Shown here piece by piece: positions 1-5,604 of a stretch of 13,329 nucleotides of DNA (its first letter is position 1; the number at the start of each line of letters is the position of its first letter). Source of the stretch: Candidatus Pacearchaeota archaeon. Lineage in GTDB: Archaea; Nanobdellota; Nanobdellia; Pacearchaeales; GW2011-AR1. The stretch lies in NCBI GenBank assembly GCA_026395855.1, contig JAPLXX010000050.1:1-13329 (forward strand), given 5' to 3'. Below the pieces are notes generated by a model. That model did no database searches, was not told the DNA's origin, and saw only the letters and a list, made by a program, of their open reading frames with translations. The position numbers and the translations under genes are program-made.

Positions 1-1098
1 GAAAACAATTATCTTGACTTTTTTGTTTTCCTGAAATTCTTTCTTTACAATATTTCTGAGTGCTTCTATCTTCGGATGCTCCTGCTCTTTTGCTAAAAGT
101 TCCTGGGATAAGCTAAATGCAAAATTAAACTCTGGCTTTGAGACAAGGCGCATTACGCCTTTCTTTTGTTTTTTTGCGGCCTGATTAAAAAGTTCTTTCA
201 GATATTTGTTAAATCCGTATAAAGTCTGGGTTTCAAGAAGTTCTAAAGCATGCTGCAATTTTACAGCCTGGGCACATGCGCTTGATGCCAAAAGATTATT
301 GAAATTTTTGTTTCCTTTGGAAATGCTGAACATAATTTTTTTCTGGAGATGTATCAATTCTGTTTTTGTTGCAGACCCGAATAAAACATGCCTGTTTCGT
401 AGTTCATCTTCATAATTATGGAAAAGCTGGAGAAGAGCTGATTTTATATTTACCATTTTTTCAGGCAGCTCAAGCATTACTTTTTCAAATTCTAGTTCCT
501 GAAGATAATTAATTACATCCGGGCTTTCCCTGGTTCTTAGCTCAACCTCTTCTATAGAAAGGTTCTTGCATATTTCTTTGATTTTTGAAGATTCACTTCC
601 TGGCGAAGCTGTAAGCCCTAAAATTCTGGGATGTTTTGATGTTTCTATGTATTTTTTTGCGACATATGTATAAGAATAATTTTTTATGCACCGATGAGCT
701 TCGTCTTCTATGAGAAGGGAAACTTCTTTCAAATCATAAAGGCTGTTGCTCAGGTCATTTGCAACACACTGAGGGGTTGAAAAAATAATATCTGCAGAAT
801 CCCAGAGCTCTTTTCTTTTTTCAGGCTGAACTTCTCCGGTGAACAATTCCATTGCTCCAAAAAGCTCTGGAAGATTATTTTTAAAATAGTTCAGATGCTG
901 TTCTGCAAGAGGCTTTGTGGGGGCGAGAAAAACAACCTTTTCTTCAGGAAATTTTTTTATTCTTTCAACTGCAAGCATAAGGGCTATAAGGGTTTTGCCC
1001 AGGCCTGTCGGAAGAACAACCAGACAGTTTTTTCTTGTGCAGACTTCAAAAATCATTTCCTGATATAATCTTGGAGTAATTTTTTCCAAAAATTCCAT
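1..1098 (-). CDS. Hef/FANCM-like DEAH superfamily 2 helicase (N-terminal part, cut by window edge)
   Basis: Reading the minus strand from ATG at 1098 gives 366 uninterrupted codons, and the frame is still open at base 1. Visible SF2 motifs are motif I PTGLGKT (residues 30-36), motif Ia LAPTKPLAEQH (about 58-68), STPQCVANDL (about 108-117), motif II DEAH (132-135) and motif III LTASPGS (162-168). The sequence ends at VKIIVF, which is where motif IV of the second RecA-like domain begins. STPQ..ANDL and DEAHR..xNYSY are characteristic of archaeal Hef and eukaryotic FANCM, which act on stalled forks and branched DNA. Residues about 200-330, between the two RecA domains, are helical and would be the Hef thumb-like insert. 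Whether a C-terminal XPF-type nuclease is present cannot be seen. In-frame upstream codons reach a stop without another ATG, so 1098 is the likely start. An AT-rich element lies only about 17 nt upstream, so its promoter is unclear. Confidence 0.9.
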   Translation of the reverse strand, partial: MEFLEKITPRLYQEMIFEVCTRKNCLVVLPTGLGKTLIALMLAVERIKKFPEEKVVFLAPTKPLAEQHLNYFKNNLPELFGAMELFTGEVQPEKRKELWDSADIIFSTPQCVANDLSNSLYDLKEVSLLIEDEAHRCIKNYSYTYVAKKYIETSKHPRILGLTASPGSESSKIKEICKNLSIEEVELRTRESPDVINYLQELEFEKVMLELPEKMVNIKSALLQLFHNYEDELRNRHVLFGSATKTELIHLQKKIMFSISKGNKNFNNLLASSACAQAVKLQHALELLETQTLYGFNKYLKELFNQAAKKQKKGVMRLVSKPEFNFAFSLSQELLAKEQEHPKIEALRNIVKKEFQENKKVKIIVF

Positions 1099-1170
1099 TT
1101 TTGCTATAATAATATTTTAATGCTTTCTCTAAAAAATGTTCTGGTTATTAAATACTTTGCAACAGGAATT

Positions 1171-1383
1171 TTATCTGTTTTTTATGGTATACATTGCAAG
1201 AATTGCCGCACAGAAAATCAGCAAGAGGCCAATTAGAGAAAGAGGCTCAAAAGAAGATGAATTGTTTAATACAGCATTTCCTGAGATACTATTATAGTCT
1301 ATAAGCAGAAATCCTGCTATGAAAGTTACAAGGGCAAATCCTGCTGTCACTTTTCTTTTTTTAAACCAGCTTATGTTTTCCAT
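1171..1383 (-). CDS. Small two-TM membrane protein (70 aa), third gene of the 2164-1171 operon
   Basis: The protein has a basic N-terminus (WFKKRK), a first TM at about residues 13-30, a polar loop of about 15 residues containing SGNAVLNNSSS, a second TM at about 47-66, and a basic tail (KNR). The loop holds overlapping N-x-S sequons (NNS, NSS), so it could be N-glycosylated if it faces outward; this is inference. The start codon lies 3 nt after the stop of the 50-aa gene and no separate promoter is visible, so it is probably translated from the same mRNA. Small proteins with a TM-(S/T)GN-loop-TM plan are, from memory, common in Woesearchaeota/Pacearchaeota and have no known function. No function is assigned. 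Confidence 0.75.
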   Translation of the reverse strand: MENISWFKKRKVTAGFALVTFIAGFLLIDYNSISGNAVLNNSSSFEPLSLIGLLLIFCAAILAMYTIKNR

Positions 1384-1386
1384 TTG

Positions 1387-1539
1387 TTAAATAATATTTG
1401 TTGTATAAAGGTGTTCTCTATGATTAATTTCTAATTGAAGGTCATCATAGGTAATATTTTGTGCTTCTTCCAATGATGATAATGTTTTTTCTACTTCTTT
1501 CCAATCTTCTTTTAATCTTTGTTCAAATCCTTTTCTCAT
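1387..1539 (-). CDS. Small soluble acidic/helical protein (50 aa)
   Basis: An ATG at 1539 opens a 50-codon frame ending in TAA at 1387-1389. The start follows the stop of the upstream S2P-like gene by one base (TAA-A-ATG), and its own stop is 3 nt before the next ATG. That spacing on both sides is the best evidence that it is real, since it is too short to score on length. The product begins MRKGFEQRLKEDW, and residues 1-30 read as a charged amphipathic helix (K/E/D rich, heptad-like L/V). Residues 31-50 contain YDDLQLEINHREHLY. It has no TM, cysteine pair or recognised motif. It could be a small partner of the two flanking membrane proteins, but the family is not recognised. Confidence 0.65.
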   Translation of the reverse strand: MRKGFEQRLKEDWKEVEKTLSSLEEAQNITYDDLQLEINHREHLYTTNII

Positions 1540-1540
1540 T

Positions 1541-2164
1541 TTATGTCAGGAAAAAAGCATAGCTTATTCCTATAAGCACTATTGTTGCAAGGAAACTCCA
1601 CAGAACAATATTTCCGAAAAACATCTTATTTCCATCAAGATCTGACAAAGGAATCATGCTGAAAAAAGCGAAGTAAATGTTTAGCCTGGCGAAATCTGTA
1701 AATCCCAGAAGATATCCTATAACAGCTGCTATGAGATTTACAAAAACTCCTGCAGCAGCAATCAATGCCATGTGGTTCTCTGTCATTTCTGAGAAAGAAT
1801 AAAGTTCATGCCTTTTTGCAGCGCGGTACACTTTGGGCTTTACGTCAAATACCATTGCTGCCATCCAAAATAGTTTTCCGAAAGAAATAAGGGCGATTAA
1901 TATCGGGAAAAATACGCCTATTGGAAATGGCTTTTTGAAATACTGATGGCTTTGAAAGCCATATCTTTCCATCTGCCATGGCTTGATTTCTATTTCTGAT
2001 TCGAGATAAAAGGCAGCAATTTTTTTTGCAACGATGTTCAAAATAATAATAATAAATACAGCGAGAAGAACCCCAAGTAAAATATCTGTTTTAAGGAAAC
2101 TGATAGTTAATGCAAGGATTATAGTTATTAGCACAATTGTCCCGATTTCTTTTTTTTCAAACAT
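1541..2164 (-). CDS. Site-2-protease (M50)-like membrane protein lacking the HExxH zinc motif
   Basis: This 207-aa polytopic protein has about five to six TMs. Three landmarks fit archaeal M50/S2P proteins: a TM followed by a short helix and a (E/I)-rich strand ending KPW..ERYG (residues about 42-69); AAGVFVNLIAAVIG (about 137-150), matching the family's AGPxxN segment; and PLSDLDGNKMF (172-182), matching the second zinc motif (N/D)P..DG. At the position of HExxH the sequence is NIVAK (43-47), so both zinc histidines and the catalytic glutamate are replaced, while the second-motif Asp177 remains. A non-proteolytic pseudo-enzyme is therefore likely. The start at 2164 fits a TATA box at 2184-2194, about 25 nt upstream. 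It is the first gene of an operon with the 50-aa and 70-aa proteins. The S2P assignment rests on motif order, not a search. Confidence 0.75.
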   Translation of the reverse strand: MFEKKEIGTIVLITIILALTISFLKTDILLGVLLAVFIIIILNIVAKKIAAFYLESEIEIKPWQMERYGFQSHQYFKKPFPIGVFFPILIALISFGKLFWMAAMVFDVKPKVYRAAKRHELYSFSEMTENHMALIAAAGVFVNLIAAVIGYLLGFTDFARLNIYFAFFSMIPLSDLDGNKMFFGNIVLWSFLATIVLIGISYAFFLT

Positions 2165-2183
2165 GTTTATTACAGGATATATT

Positions 2184-2194
2184 TTTTTATAAAG
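2184..2194 (-). promoter_or_regulatory. TATA box of the S2P-like operon
   Basis: On the minus strand the sequence is CTTTATAAAAA. It is centred about 25 nt before the ATG at 2164, the spacing expected when transcription starts at the start codon itself. This is a pattern call only. Confidence 0.55.
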
Positions 2195-2252
2195 TTTGTT
2201 ATTTTGCCTTGTCTATAATTTAACTTCTTTATATACAATAAAACATGGAAAA

Positions 2253-2263
2253 GTATTTAAATA
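2253..2263 (+). promoter_or_regulatory. TATA box of the PRC-barrel gene
   Basis: GTATTTAAATA is centred about 25 nt upstream of the ATG at 2283. It is a canonical archaeal TATA element and implies a leaderless or nearly leaderless transcript. Confidence 0.65.
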
Positions 2264-2282
2264 AGTCTTATTAAATTTTAAT

Positions 2283-2570
2283 ATGAGAGTTAGAAAAATT
2301 ACAGATGTGATAGGTCTTAAGGCTTATACAGATTCAGGAGAGTTTTTTGGAGAGGTGGAAGAGGCAAACCTTCAGGATAACAGAGTAGATGGCTGGAGAG
2401 TAAAGGTTGGAGGAGGGGTTGTGTCTTTAATAGGCGGCGCAAGAGGGGTAATAATTCCTCACCAGTTTGTCAAGGCAATAAGTGATGTGTTCATAATCAA
2501 TAAAACAGCTTTGCCAACTCAGGAGCTTATTGAAGTTGATGAATCTGTCCCTTCTGGCGATTTGATCTAA
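2283..2570 (+). CDS. PRC-barrel domain protein (95 aa)
   Basis: The fold is a single small beta-barrel: an opening strand with ITDVIGLKAYTDSGEFFGEV (residues about 6-25), a glycine-rich central turn (about 43-54), then IIPHQFVKAISDVFIINK (about 57-74). The pattern 'IPxxxVxxIxDVxII' is typical of archaeal stand-alone PRC-barrel proteins. An acidic tail of about 20 residues follows (ELIEVDESV). In haloarchaea, PRC-barrel proteins CdpB1/CdpB2 act in cell division with SepF and FtsZ, while other PRC barrels bind RNA (RimM) or sit in photosynthetic reaction centres. A division or RNA role here is inference. The gene is monocistronic, with its own TATA box, and is divergent from the S2P-like operon. 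Confidence 0.85.
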   Translation: MRVRKITDVIGLKAYTDSGEFFGEVEEANLQDNRVDGWRVKVGGGVVSLIGGARGVIIPHQFVKAISDVFIINKTALPTQELIEVDESVPSGDLI

Positions 2571-2594
2571 TCTCCTTTAGAGGTTTGTAGGAGA
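2571..2594 (+). terminator. Possible hairpin just after the PRC-barrel stop
   Basis: TCTCCT (2571-2576) and AGGAGA (2589-2594) form a perfect 6-bp inverted repeat with a 12-nt loop, starting right after the stop codon. No long T-tract follows, and archaeal termination mostly needs U-tracts, so this may be an mRNA 3' structure instead. The remaining bases up to 2727 hold nothing recognised. Confidence 0.3.
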
Positions 2595-2727
2595 GACTTA
2601 TTGTTATAACCAAAAGCTACTTAATAGAGCATATCTGGTATTTGCCAATAATTAAGAGTTCTCTGGTTTTCTTTATAATTAATATGCACTTTTTTCATAA
2701 TAAAATCCTCACTTCATCATCATAAAA

Positions 2728-2737
2728 ATATTTAAAT
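2728..2737 (+). promoter_or_regulatory. TATA box of the first membrane paralog
   Basis: ATATTTAAAT is centred about 28 nt before the ATG at 2761, so the mRNA is probably leaderless. Confidence 0.65.
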
Positions 2738-2760
2738 AGAGTTCTGCACTTCATAACATA

Positions 2761-3252
2761 ATGGCAGGAGAAACAATATTACAGCACTGGATTGTTACAA
2801 AGTTTGCTTTGCCTTTTCTGTTAATATTTTTTATATTATTCGGAGTTCTTGAAAAAACAGAGATTTTTGGAAAGGGTAAAGCAAAATTAAACGCGTTAAT
2901 AGCATTTGTTGTTGGTCTTATATTTGTTGGTGCTGTTTTTCCAAAACTTGTTGTTGAAAATCTGACGTTATTTCTTACCATAGCAATTGTTGTTGTTTTC
3001 ATAGCACTTTTACTATGGGGATTTATTGTGGGTGAAACCCCAAAAGTTCCCGGCAAGCTTCAGGGACTTGTCGCAGGTGTTGTCATAATTGCGGTAATCA
3101 TTGCTTTGCTGTGGGCAATGGGAGTGGAGGGAACATTTTTTGATCTTCTGTTCAGGCAGAGCTGGAGCAGTGATTTCTGGACAAATGCAGCATTTATTGT
3201 GGTTATTATAATCGCCCTGACTTTAGTTGTTAAGGGTTCAAAGTCTTCTTAG
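2761..3252 (+). CDS. Polytopic membrane protein, DPANN-type (163 aa), paralog of the 3505-4065 product
   Basis: The protein has about five TMs (residues roughly 14-31, 43-62, 67-91, 102-120, 138-158). The first TM and following loop read LPFLLIFFILFGVLEKTEIFG, then a lysine-rich turn and LNALIAFVVGLIFV. The same block is present in the 3505-4065 product as LPFLLIFAIVFGVLSKIKIFG and LNAVIALVIGLLAL, so the two are clearly homologous over their N-terminal halves. There is no enzyme motif and no cysteine. From memory, similar proteins occur near pilus genes in Woesearchaeota/Pacearchaeota with no assigned function. The extended aromatic segment before the last TM (SWSSDFW) could be an exposed loop. 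A holin-like, channel or envelope-complex role cannot be distinguished from sequence. Confidence 0.85.
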   Translation: MAGETILQHWIVTKFALPFLLIFFILFGVLEKTEIFGKGKAKLNALIAFVVGLIFVGAVFPKLVVENLTLFLTIAIVVVFIALLLWGFIVGETPKVPGKLQGLVAGVVIIAVIIALLWAMGVEGTFFDLLFRQSWSSDFWTNAAFIVVIIIALTLVVKGSKSS

Positions 3253-3300
3253 CTCTTGTATTTAAGAATTCAAAATAGCGGTATAGTGCAAAGCATATTT

Positions 3301-3480
3301 AATCAAAAATCGATGTTTTTTCAAAAATACTTTTCTATACTCTAATCTAGAAAACTATTTAATCGATAATCTAAGTTATCTCAAAAATCTGTTTCTATAC
3401 TAGAACAGAGAAACATATTTAATCAAAAATCGATGTTTTTTCAAAAATACTTTTCTATTCCCTAAGCTAGAAAACTATTT
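3301..3480 (+). repeat. 60-bp tandem repeat array (A-B-A'), each unit with two dyads and a terminal TATA-like box
   Basis: Three units lie in exact 60-bp register: A (3301-3360), B (3361-3420) and A' (3421-3480). A and A' differ at 3 of 60 positions, while A and B differ at 16. Each unit has a 5-bp dyad (unit positions 5-9 with 16-20), a second dyad (31-37 with 48-54), and ends CTATTT or ATATTT running into AA of the next unit. A degenerate end of a preceding B-like unit (AAGCATATTT, 3291-3300) suggests a fourth copy. Differences between A and B in the first dyad are fully compensatory, and all three A/A' differences are in the loop of the second dyad. The array fills the gap upstream of the second membrane paralog and supplies its TATA box. 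There are no unique spacers, so it is not CRISPR. Confidence 0.9.
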
Positions 3481-3482
3481 AA
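3475..3482 (+). promoter_or_regulatory. TATA box of the second membrane paralog, formed by the last repeat unit
   Basis: CTATTTAA at the end of repeat A' is centred about 26 nt before the ATG at 3505. Equivalent boxes recur at 3295-3302, 3355-3362 and 3415-3422, exactly 60 bp apart. This placement favours ATG 3505 over the in-frame TTG at 3490, which would lie 8 bases after the box. Confidence 0.6.
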
Positions 3483-3504
3483 AGAATATTTGATAAAAGA
3501 TAGT

Positions 3505-4065
3505 ATGCTAGGACATATCCTGAGTTTCCAGTTTGGGGGATTTTACGGAGGAGAAATTGGAAATCTTTTGGCGTCTTGGGAGCAAGCAGGTGTTTTCAGT
3601 TATGTATTGCCTTTTCTTCTAATATTTGCGATTGTTTTTGGTGTTCTTTCCAAAATAAAAATCTTCGGGGAAAATCGGGCTTTAAATGCAGTGATTGCAC
3701 TTGTTATAGGGCTTCTCGCTTTGCAGTTTGATATGGTGCCTATATTTTTCTCAGAAATTTTTCCAAGATTAGGTGTTGCACTTTCAATTCTGTTGGTGCT
3801 TATAGTTCTTGCAGGACTTTTCTTTGATACATCTGAAAATAAAGTTTTGAATTATCTTCTATTAGGAGTTGCGGTAATAATTTTCTTGACTATTCTTGTT
3901 AAAACATCTGGGCAGCTTGGATGGTATTCCGGATACTGGTGGTATGCGAACTGGAAAGGAATTGTAGGAGCAGCTGTTATAATCGGCGCTCTTGTTGCTA
4001 TAATCTCTTCTGGTGGAAAAAGACCAGTGGCTCCAGAACTGAAAATGCATTGGCCAGGAAAATAA
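3505..4065 (+). CDS. Polytopic membrane protein, DPANN-type (186 aa), paralog of the 2761-3252 product
   Basis: The N-terminal 25 residues are glycine- and aromatic-rich (SFQFGGFYGGEIG). About six TMs follow, the first carrying LPFLLIFAIVFGVLSKIKIFG, shared with the neighbouring paralog. The middle reads FDMVPIFFSEIFPRLG, then hydrophobic segments, then a tryptophan/tyrosine-rich loop GWYSGYWWYANWKG before the last TM, and a basic C-terminal tail. Extending to the in-frame TTG at 3490 would add five residues (MIKDS), but that codon sits inside the core promoter, so ATG 3505 is chosen. The gene stands alone under the repeat-derived promoter and is convergent with the coiled-coil gene ending at 4194. 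Function is unknown; a role in a pilus or envelope complex is suggested only by proximity. Confidence 0.85.
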   Translation: MLGHILSFQFGGFYGGEIGNLLASWEQAGVFSYVLPFLLIFAIVFGVLSKIKIFGENRALNAVIALVIGLLALQFDMVPIFFSEIFPRLGVALSILLVLIVLAGLFFDTSENKVLNYLLLGVAVIIFLTILVKTSGQLGWYSGYWWYANWKGIVGAAVIIGALVAIISSGGKRPVAPELKMHWPGK

Positions 4066-4193
4066 TAAATTTTGGAAGTGAAGGAATTTTTTATGAATGA
4101 ATATTAATGTTTTAATTAGTATATAATTTAAAATATTATGCGACAAATATAGAGGCATTACTTAATAATTTTTTCTATTTAACCTATATAAAA

Positions 4194-5015
4194 TTATTTC
4201 TTAGAAATCTTTCGTGTGGTTTTTTTATATTTGCGGACAGTAGTACTATTACTAGTATCTGTGTTATTTTGTGGGACTGAAGAATTTATGTTTTGGTGAT
4301 AAGTTTTTTCCTCTGAGCGATCTGTTACATTATTTATTACTTTACCGAATGAATCCTGCATCATGTTCATTTCTTTTTTTATGTTTTCAATTCCCTGACC
4401 ATAGCCTCCGACTTTTTCCAAGATAGATGCCTGCAGGTTATCTATGATTGCCTCTATTTTTTTGAGTCTTTCTGAAAGATAATCAATTCTTGTCTGTGCC
4501 AGAACTCTGAACTCGGTCATTTCTTCAATTTTTTTCTGAAGCGGCTTGTTTTTTTCTGAGAAAACCTGTTCTGCAACTTCTATTAAGGTATCTGTATCCA
4601 TGCTTCCTAACGAAGGAGTATATCCCTGCTGAGGTGCATATTCTTGCTGGGAATATTGCTGTTGTGGATAATATGCTTCCTGCGGTTCATACACTTCTTC
4701 ACCGCTTTCTGAAACTTCTCTTGTGTTTCTTCCTCTGAAACCTCCGGGGGTTGGGGGGGTTAATTCAAAATCGCCTATATTTCCTTCTGTTGGAAGATGA
4801 TCTGGCTCTTCTCCTGCACCCATTATAGACTGTTCCATTCCATCTGAATTTGTTCCTGCACTTCCTTCGCTTGAGACAGCATTTTTAATCTGAGCCCTGT
4901 TGAGCGCATCATTTATTTCTGACGGAGAAATTCCCTGTTCCTGAAGATTTTTTATAATATCTGAATCAGAAATACCCCTGCTTTTCATGTTCATTACTTC
5001 ATCTAAAATTCCCAT
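4194..5015 (-). CDS. Coiled-coil protein with N-terminal helical motif and Pro/Gln-rich linker (273 aa)
   Basis: Residues 1-45 form a short helical module (SRGISDSDIIKNLQEQGISP then SEINDALNRAQ) resembling UBA-like or helix-turn-helix pairs. Residues about 46-135 are a low-complexity linker with YYPQQQ, YSQQEY and YAPQQGY repeats. Residues about 140-230 are a charged coiled coil (VAEQVFSEKNKPLQKKIEE... to ...GQGIENIKKEMNMMQDSFGKV). The tail is Asn/Ser/Thr-rich and ends in a basic stretch (RKYKKTTRKISKK). No TM or signal peptide is seen, so it is cytoplasmic. From memory the coiled-coil part matches a conserved family of uncharacterised DPANN proteins found near type IV filament genes. It lies downstream of the other coiled-coil gene on the same strand, 156 nt apart and with its own probable TATA box. 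An accessory role in filament assembly is inference. Confidence 0.8.
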   Translation of the reverse strand: MGILDEVMNMKSRGISDSDIIKNLQEQGISPSEINDALNRAQIKNAVSSEGSAGTNSDGMEQSIMGAGEEPDHLPTEGNIGDFELTPPTPGGFRGRNTREVSESGEEVYEPQEAYYPQQQYSQQEYAPQQGYTPSLGSMDTDTLIEVAEQVFSEKNKPLQKKIEEMTEFRVLAQTRIDYLSERLKKIEAIIDNLQASILEKVGGYGQGIENIKKEMNMMQDSFGKVINNVTDRSEEKTYHQNINSSVPQNNTDTSNSTTVRKYKKTTRKISKK

Positions 5016-5038
5016 TTTATTTATTTAAGTGTTATTTG

Positions 5039-5050
5039 CCTATATTTTTA
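5039..5050 (-). promoter_or_regulatory. Probable TATA box of the 273-aa coiled-coil gene
   Basis: On the minus strand TAAAAATATAGG is centred about 29 nt before the ATG at 5015. The rest of the 5016-5171 gap holds only AT-rich sequence, including a GGAGGT-ATG followed by just four sense codons and a stop. Confidence 0.45.
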
Positions 5051-5171
5051 ATATAAAAACCCCTCATTTAATAGACTTTATACATTACCTCCTTGTTAAT
5101 ACGTTTTTTGTTAACATATTTTGTTTTATTAACTTCTCTTTTTTAATCACTACCTATTTTTCCCAATCTAT

Positions 5172-5516
5172 TCACACATTTAATTTTTTTAAATCTTTTT
5201 TTCTTACAAATTCCAGCGGCTGAAACATTTTTGCCTGTTTTGTAAGGATTTCAAGGTCTTCTTTTCTGGCAAATTTTGAAAACTCAGCAGATGCTGTTTC
5301 CAAAAAAGAGACAAGCCTTTCCATATTTCTTTTTATCAACTCCAGCTCTTTTTTTATTTCTAAAATATCTGATGAGGTTTTTTCCCTTGTTTCAATAAGA
5401 TTTTGTCCTATCAAAAGAAGCCTATCTTTCAGCATTTTATTTTTTTCCTCAAGATCCCCGAATCTGATACTGATATCTGTCAAAAAAGACTCATTCTCCT
5501 GCTGAATTTCTGCCAT
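5172..5516 (-). CDS. Coiled-coil protein (114 aa), possible filament accessory factor
   Basis: Nearly the whole protein is a predicted coiled coil: RFGDLEEKNKMLKDRLLLIGQ (residues about 18-38), then ETREKTSSDILEIKKELELIKRN (about 42-64). A distinctive C-terminal part follows with FSKFARKEDLEIL, KQAKMFQPLEFVRKKDL. There is no TM and no cysteine. The LLLIGQNLIE and FARKEDLEIL...KQAKMFQPLEF patterns are, from memory, conserved in a DPANN family of unknown function. The gene is divergent from the secretion ATPase, with 88 nt between start codons, suggesting co-regulation. A cytoplasmic accessory role like FlaC/D/E in archaella is possible by position, although no FlaD/E signature is visible. Confidence 0.8.
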   Translation of the reverse strand: MAEIQQENESFLTDISIRFGDLEEKNKMLKDRLLLIGQNLIETREKTSSDILEIKKELELIKRNMERLVSFLETASAEFSKFARKEDLEILTKQAKMFQPLEFVRKKDLKKLNV

Positions 5517-5536
5517 GCACCTGAGAAGTTTAGAAG

Positions 5537-5546
5537 CTTTAAATTT
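5537..5546 (-). promoter_or_regulatory. TATA box of the 114-aa coiled-coil gene
   Basis: The minus-strand AAATTTAAAG is centred about 25 nt before the ATG at 5516. A GGTG precedes the ATG by only two bases, so Shine-Dalgarno use is doubtful. Confidence 0.5.
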
Positions 5547-5576
5547 GTTGTGATTATCGTTATATTATACAAAGAA

Positions 5577-5584
5577 TTTTAAAC
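5577..5584 (+). promoter_or_regulatory. TATA box of the secretion ATPase gene
   Basis: TTTTAAAC is centred about 25 nt before the ATG at 5605. A second AT-rich element (TATATTATAC, 5561-5570) lies 40 nt upstream and would imply a short leader instead. Confidence 0.45.
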
Positions 5585-5604
5585 TTATTCAGCGTTTTTT
5601 TGAA

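Noticed and set aside
206..415. 69-aa plus-strand frame near the left edge
   Set aside because: It lies wholly inside the minus-strand helicase frame, which carries clear SF2 motifs.
1160..1183. Hairpin AACAG...CTGTT followed by T-run on the plus strand
   Set aside because: It points in the plus direction with no plus-strand gene upstream, and overlaps the end of the minus-strand 70-aa gene.
1805..1819. HELYS (residues 119-123) as the missing HExxH of the S2P-like protein
   Set aside because: It lacks the second histidine, and it is in a polar loop, not the TM position where the motif belongs.
3301..3480. CRISPR array interpretation of the 60-bp repeats
   Set aside because: The repeats are contiguous with no unique spacers, only three full units, and no cas genes are in the window.
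3490..3504. In-frame TTG start adding five residues to the second membrane paralog
   Set aside because: The codon is 8 bases after the TATA box, upstream of any plausible transcription start; ATG 3505 is correctly spaced.
5029..5223. 64-aa plus-strand frame between the coiled-coil genes
   Set aside because: Phe/Ile/Asn-rich AT-driven translation that runs into the end of the 114-aa minus-strand gene; no motif or start signal.
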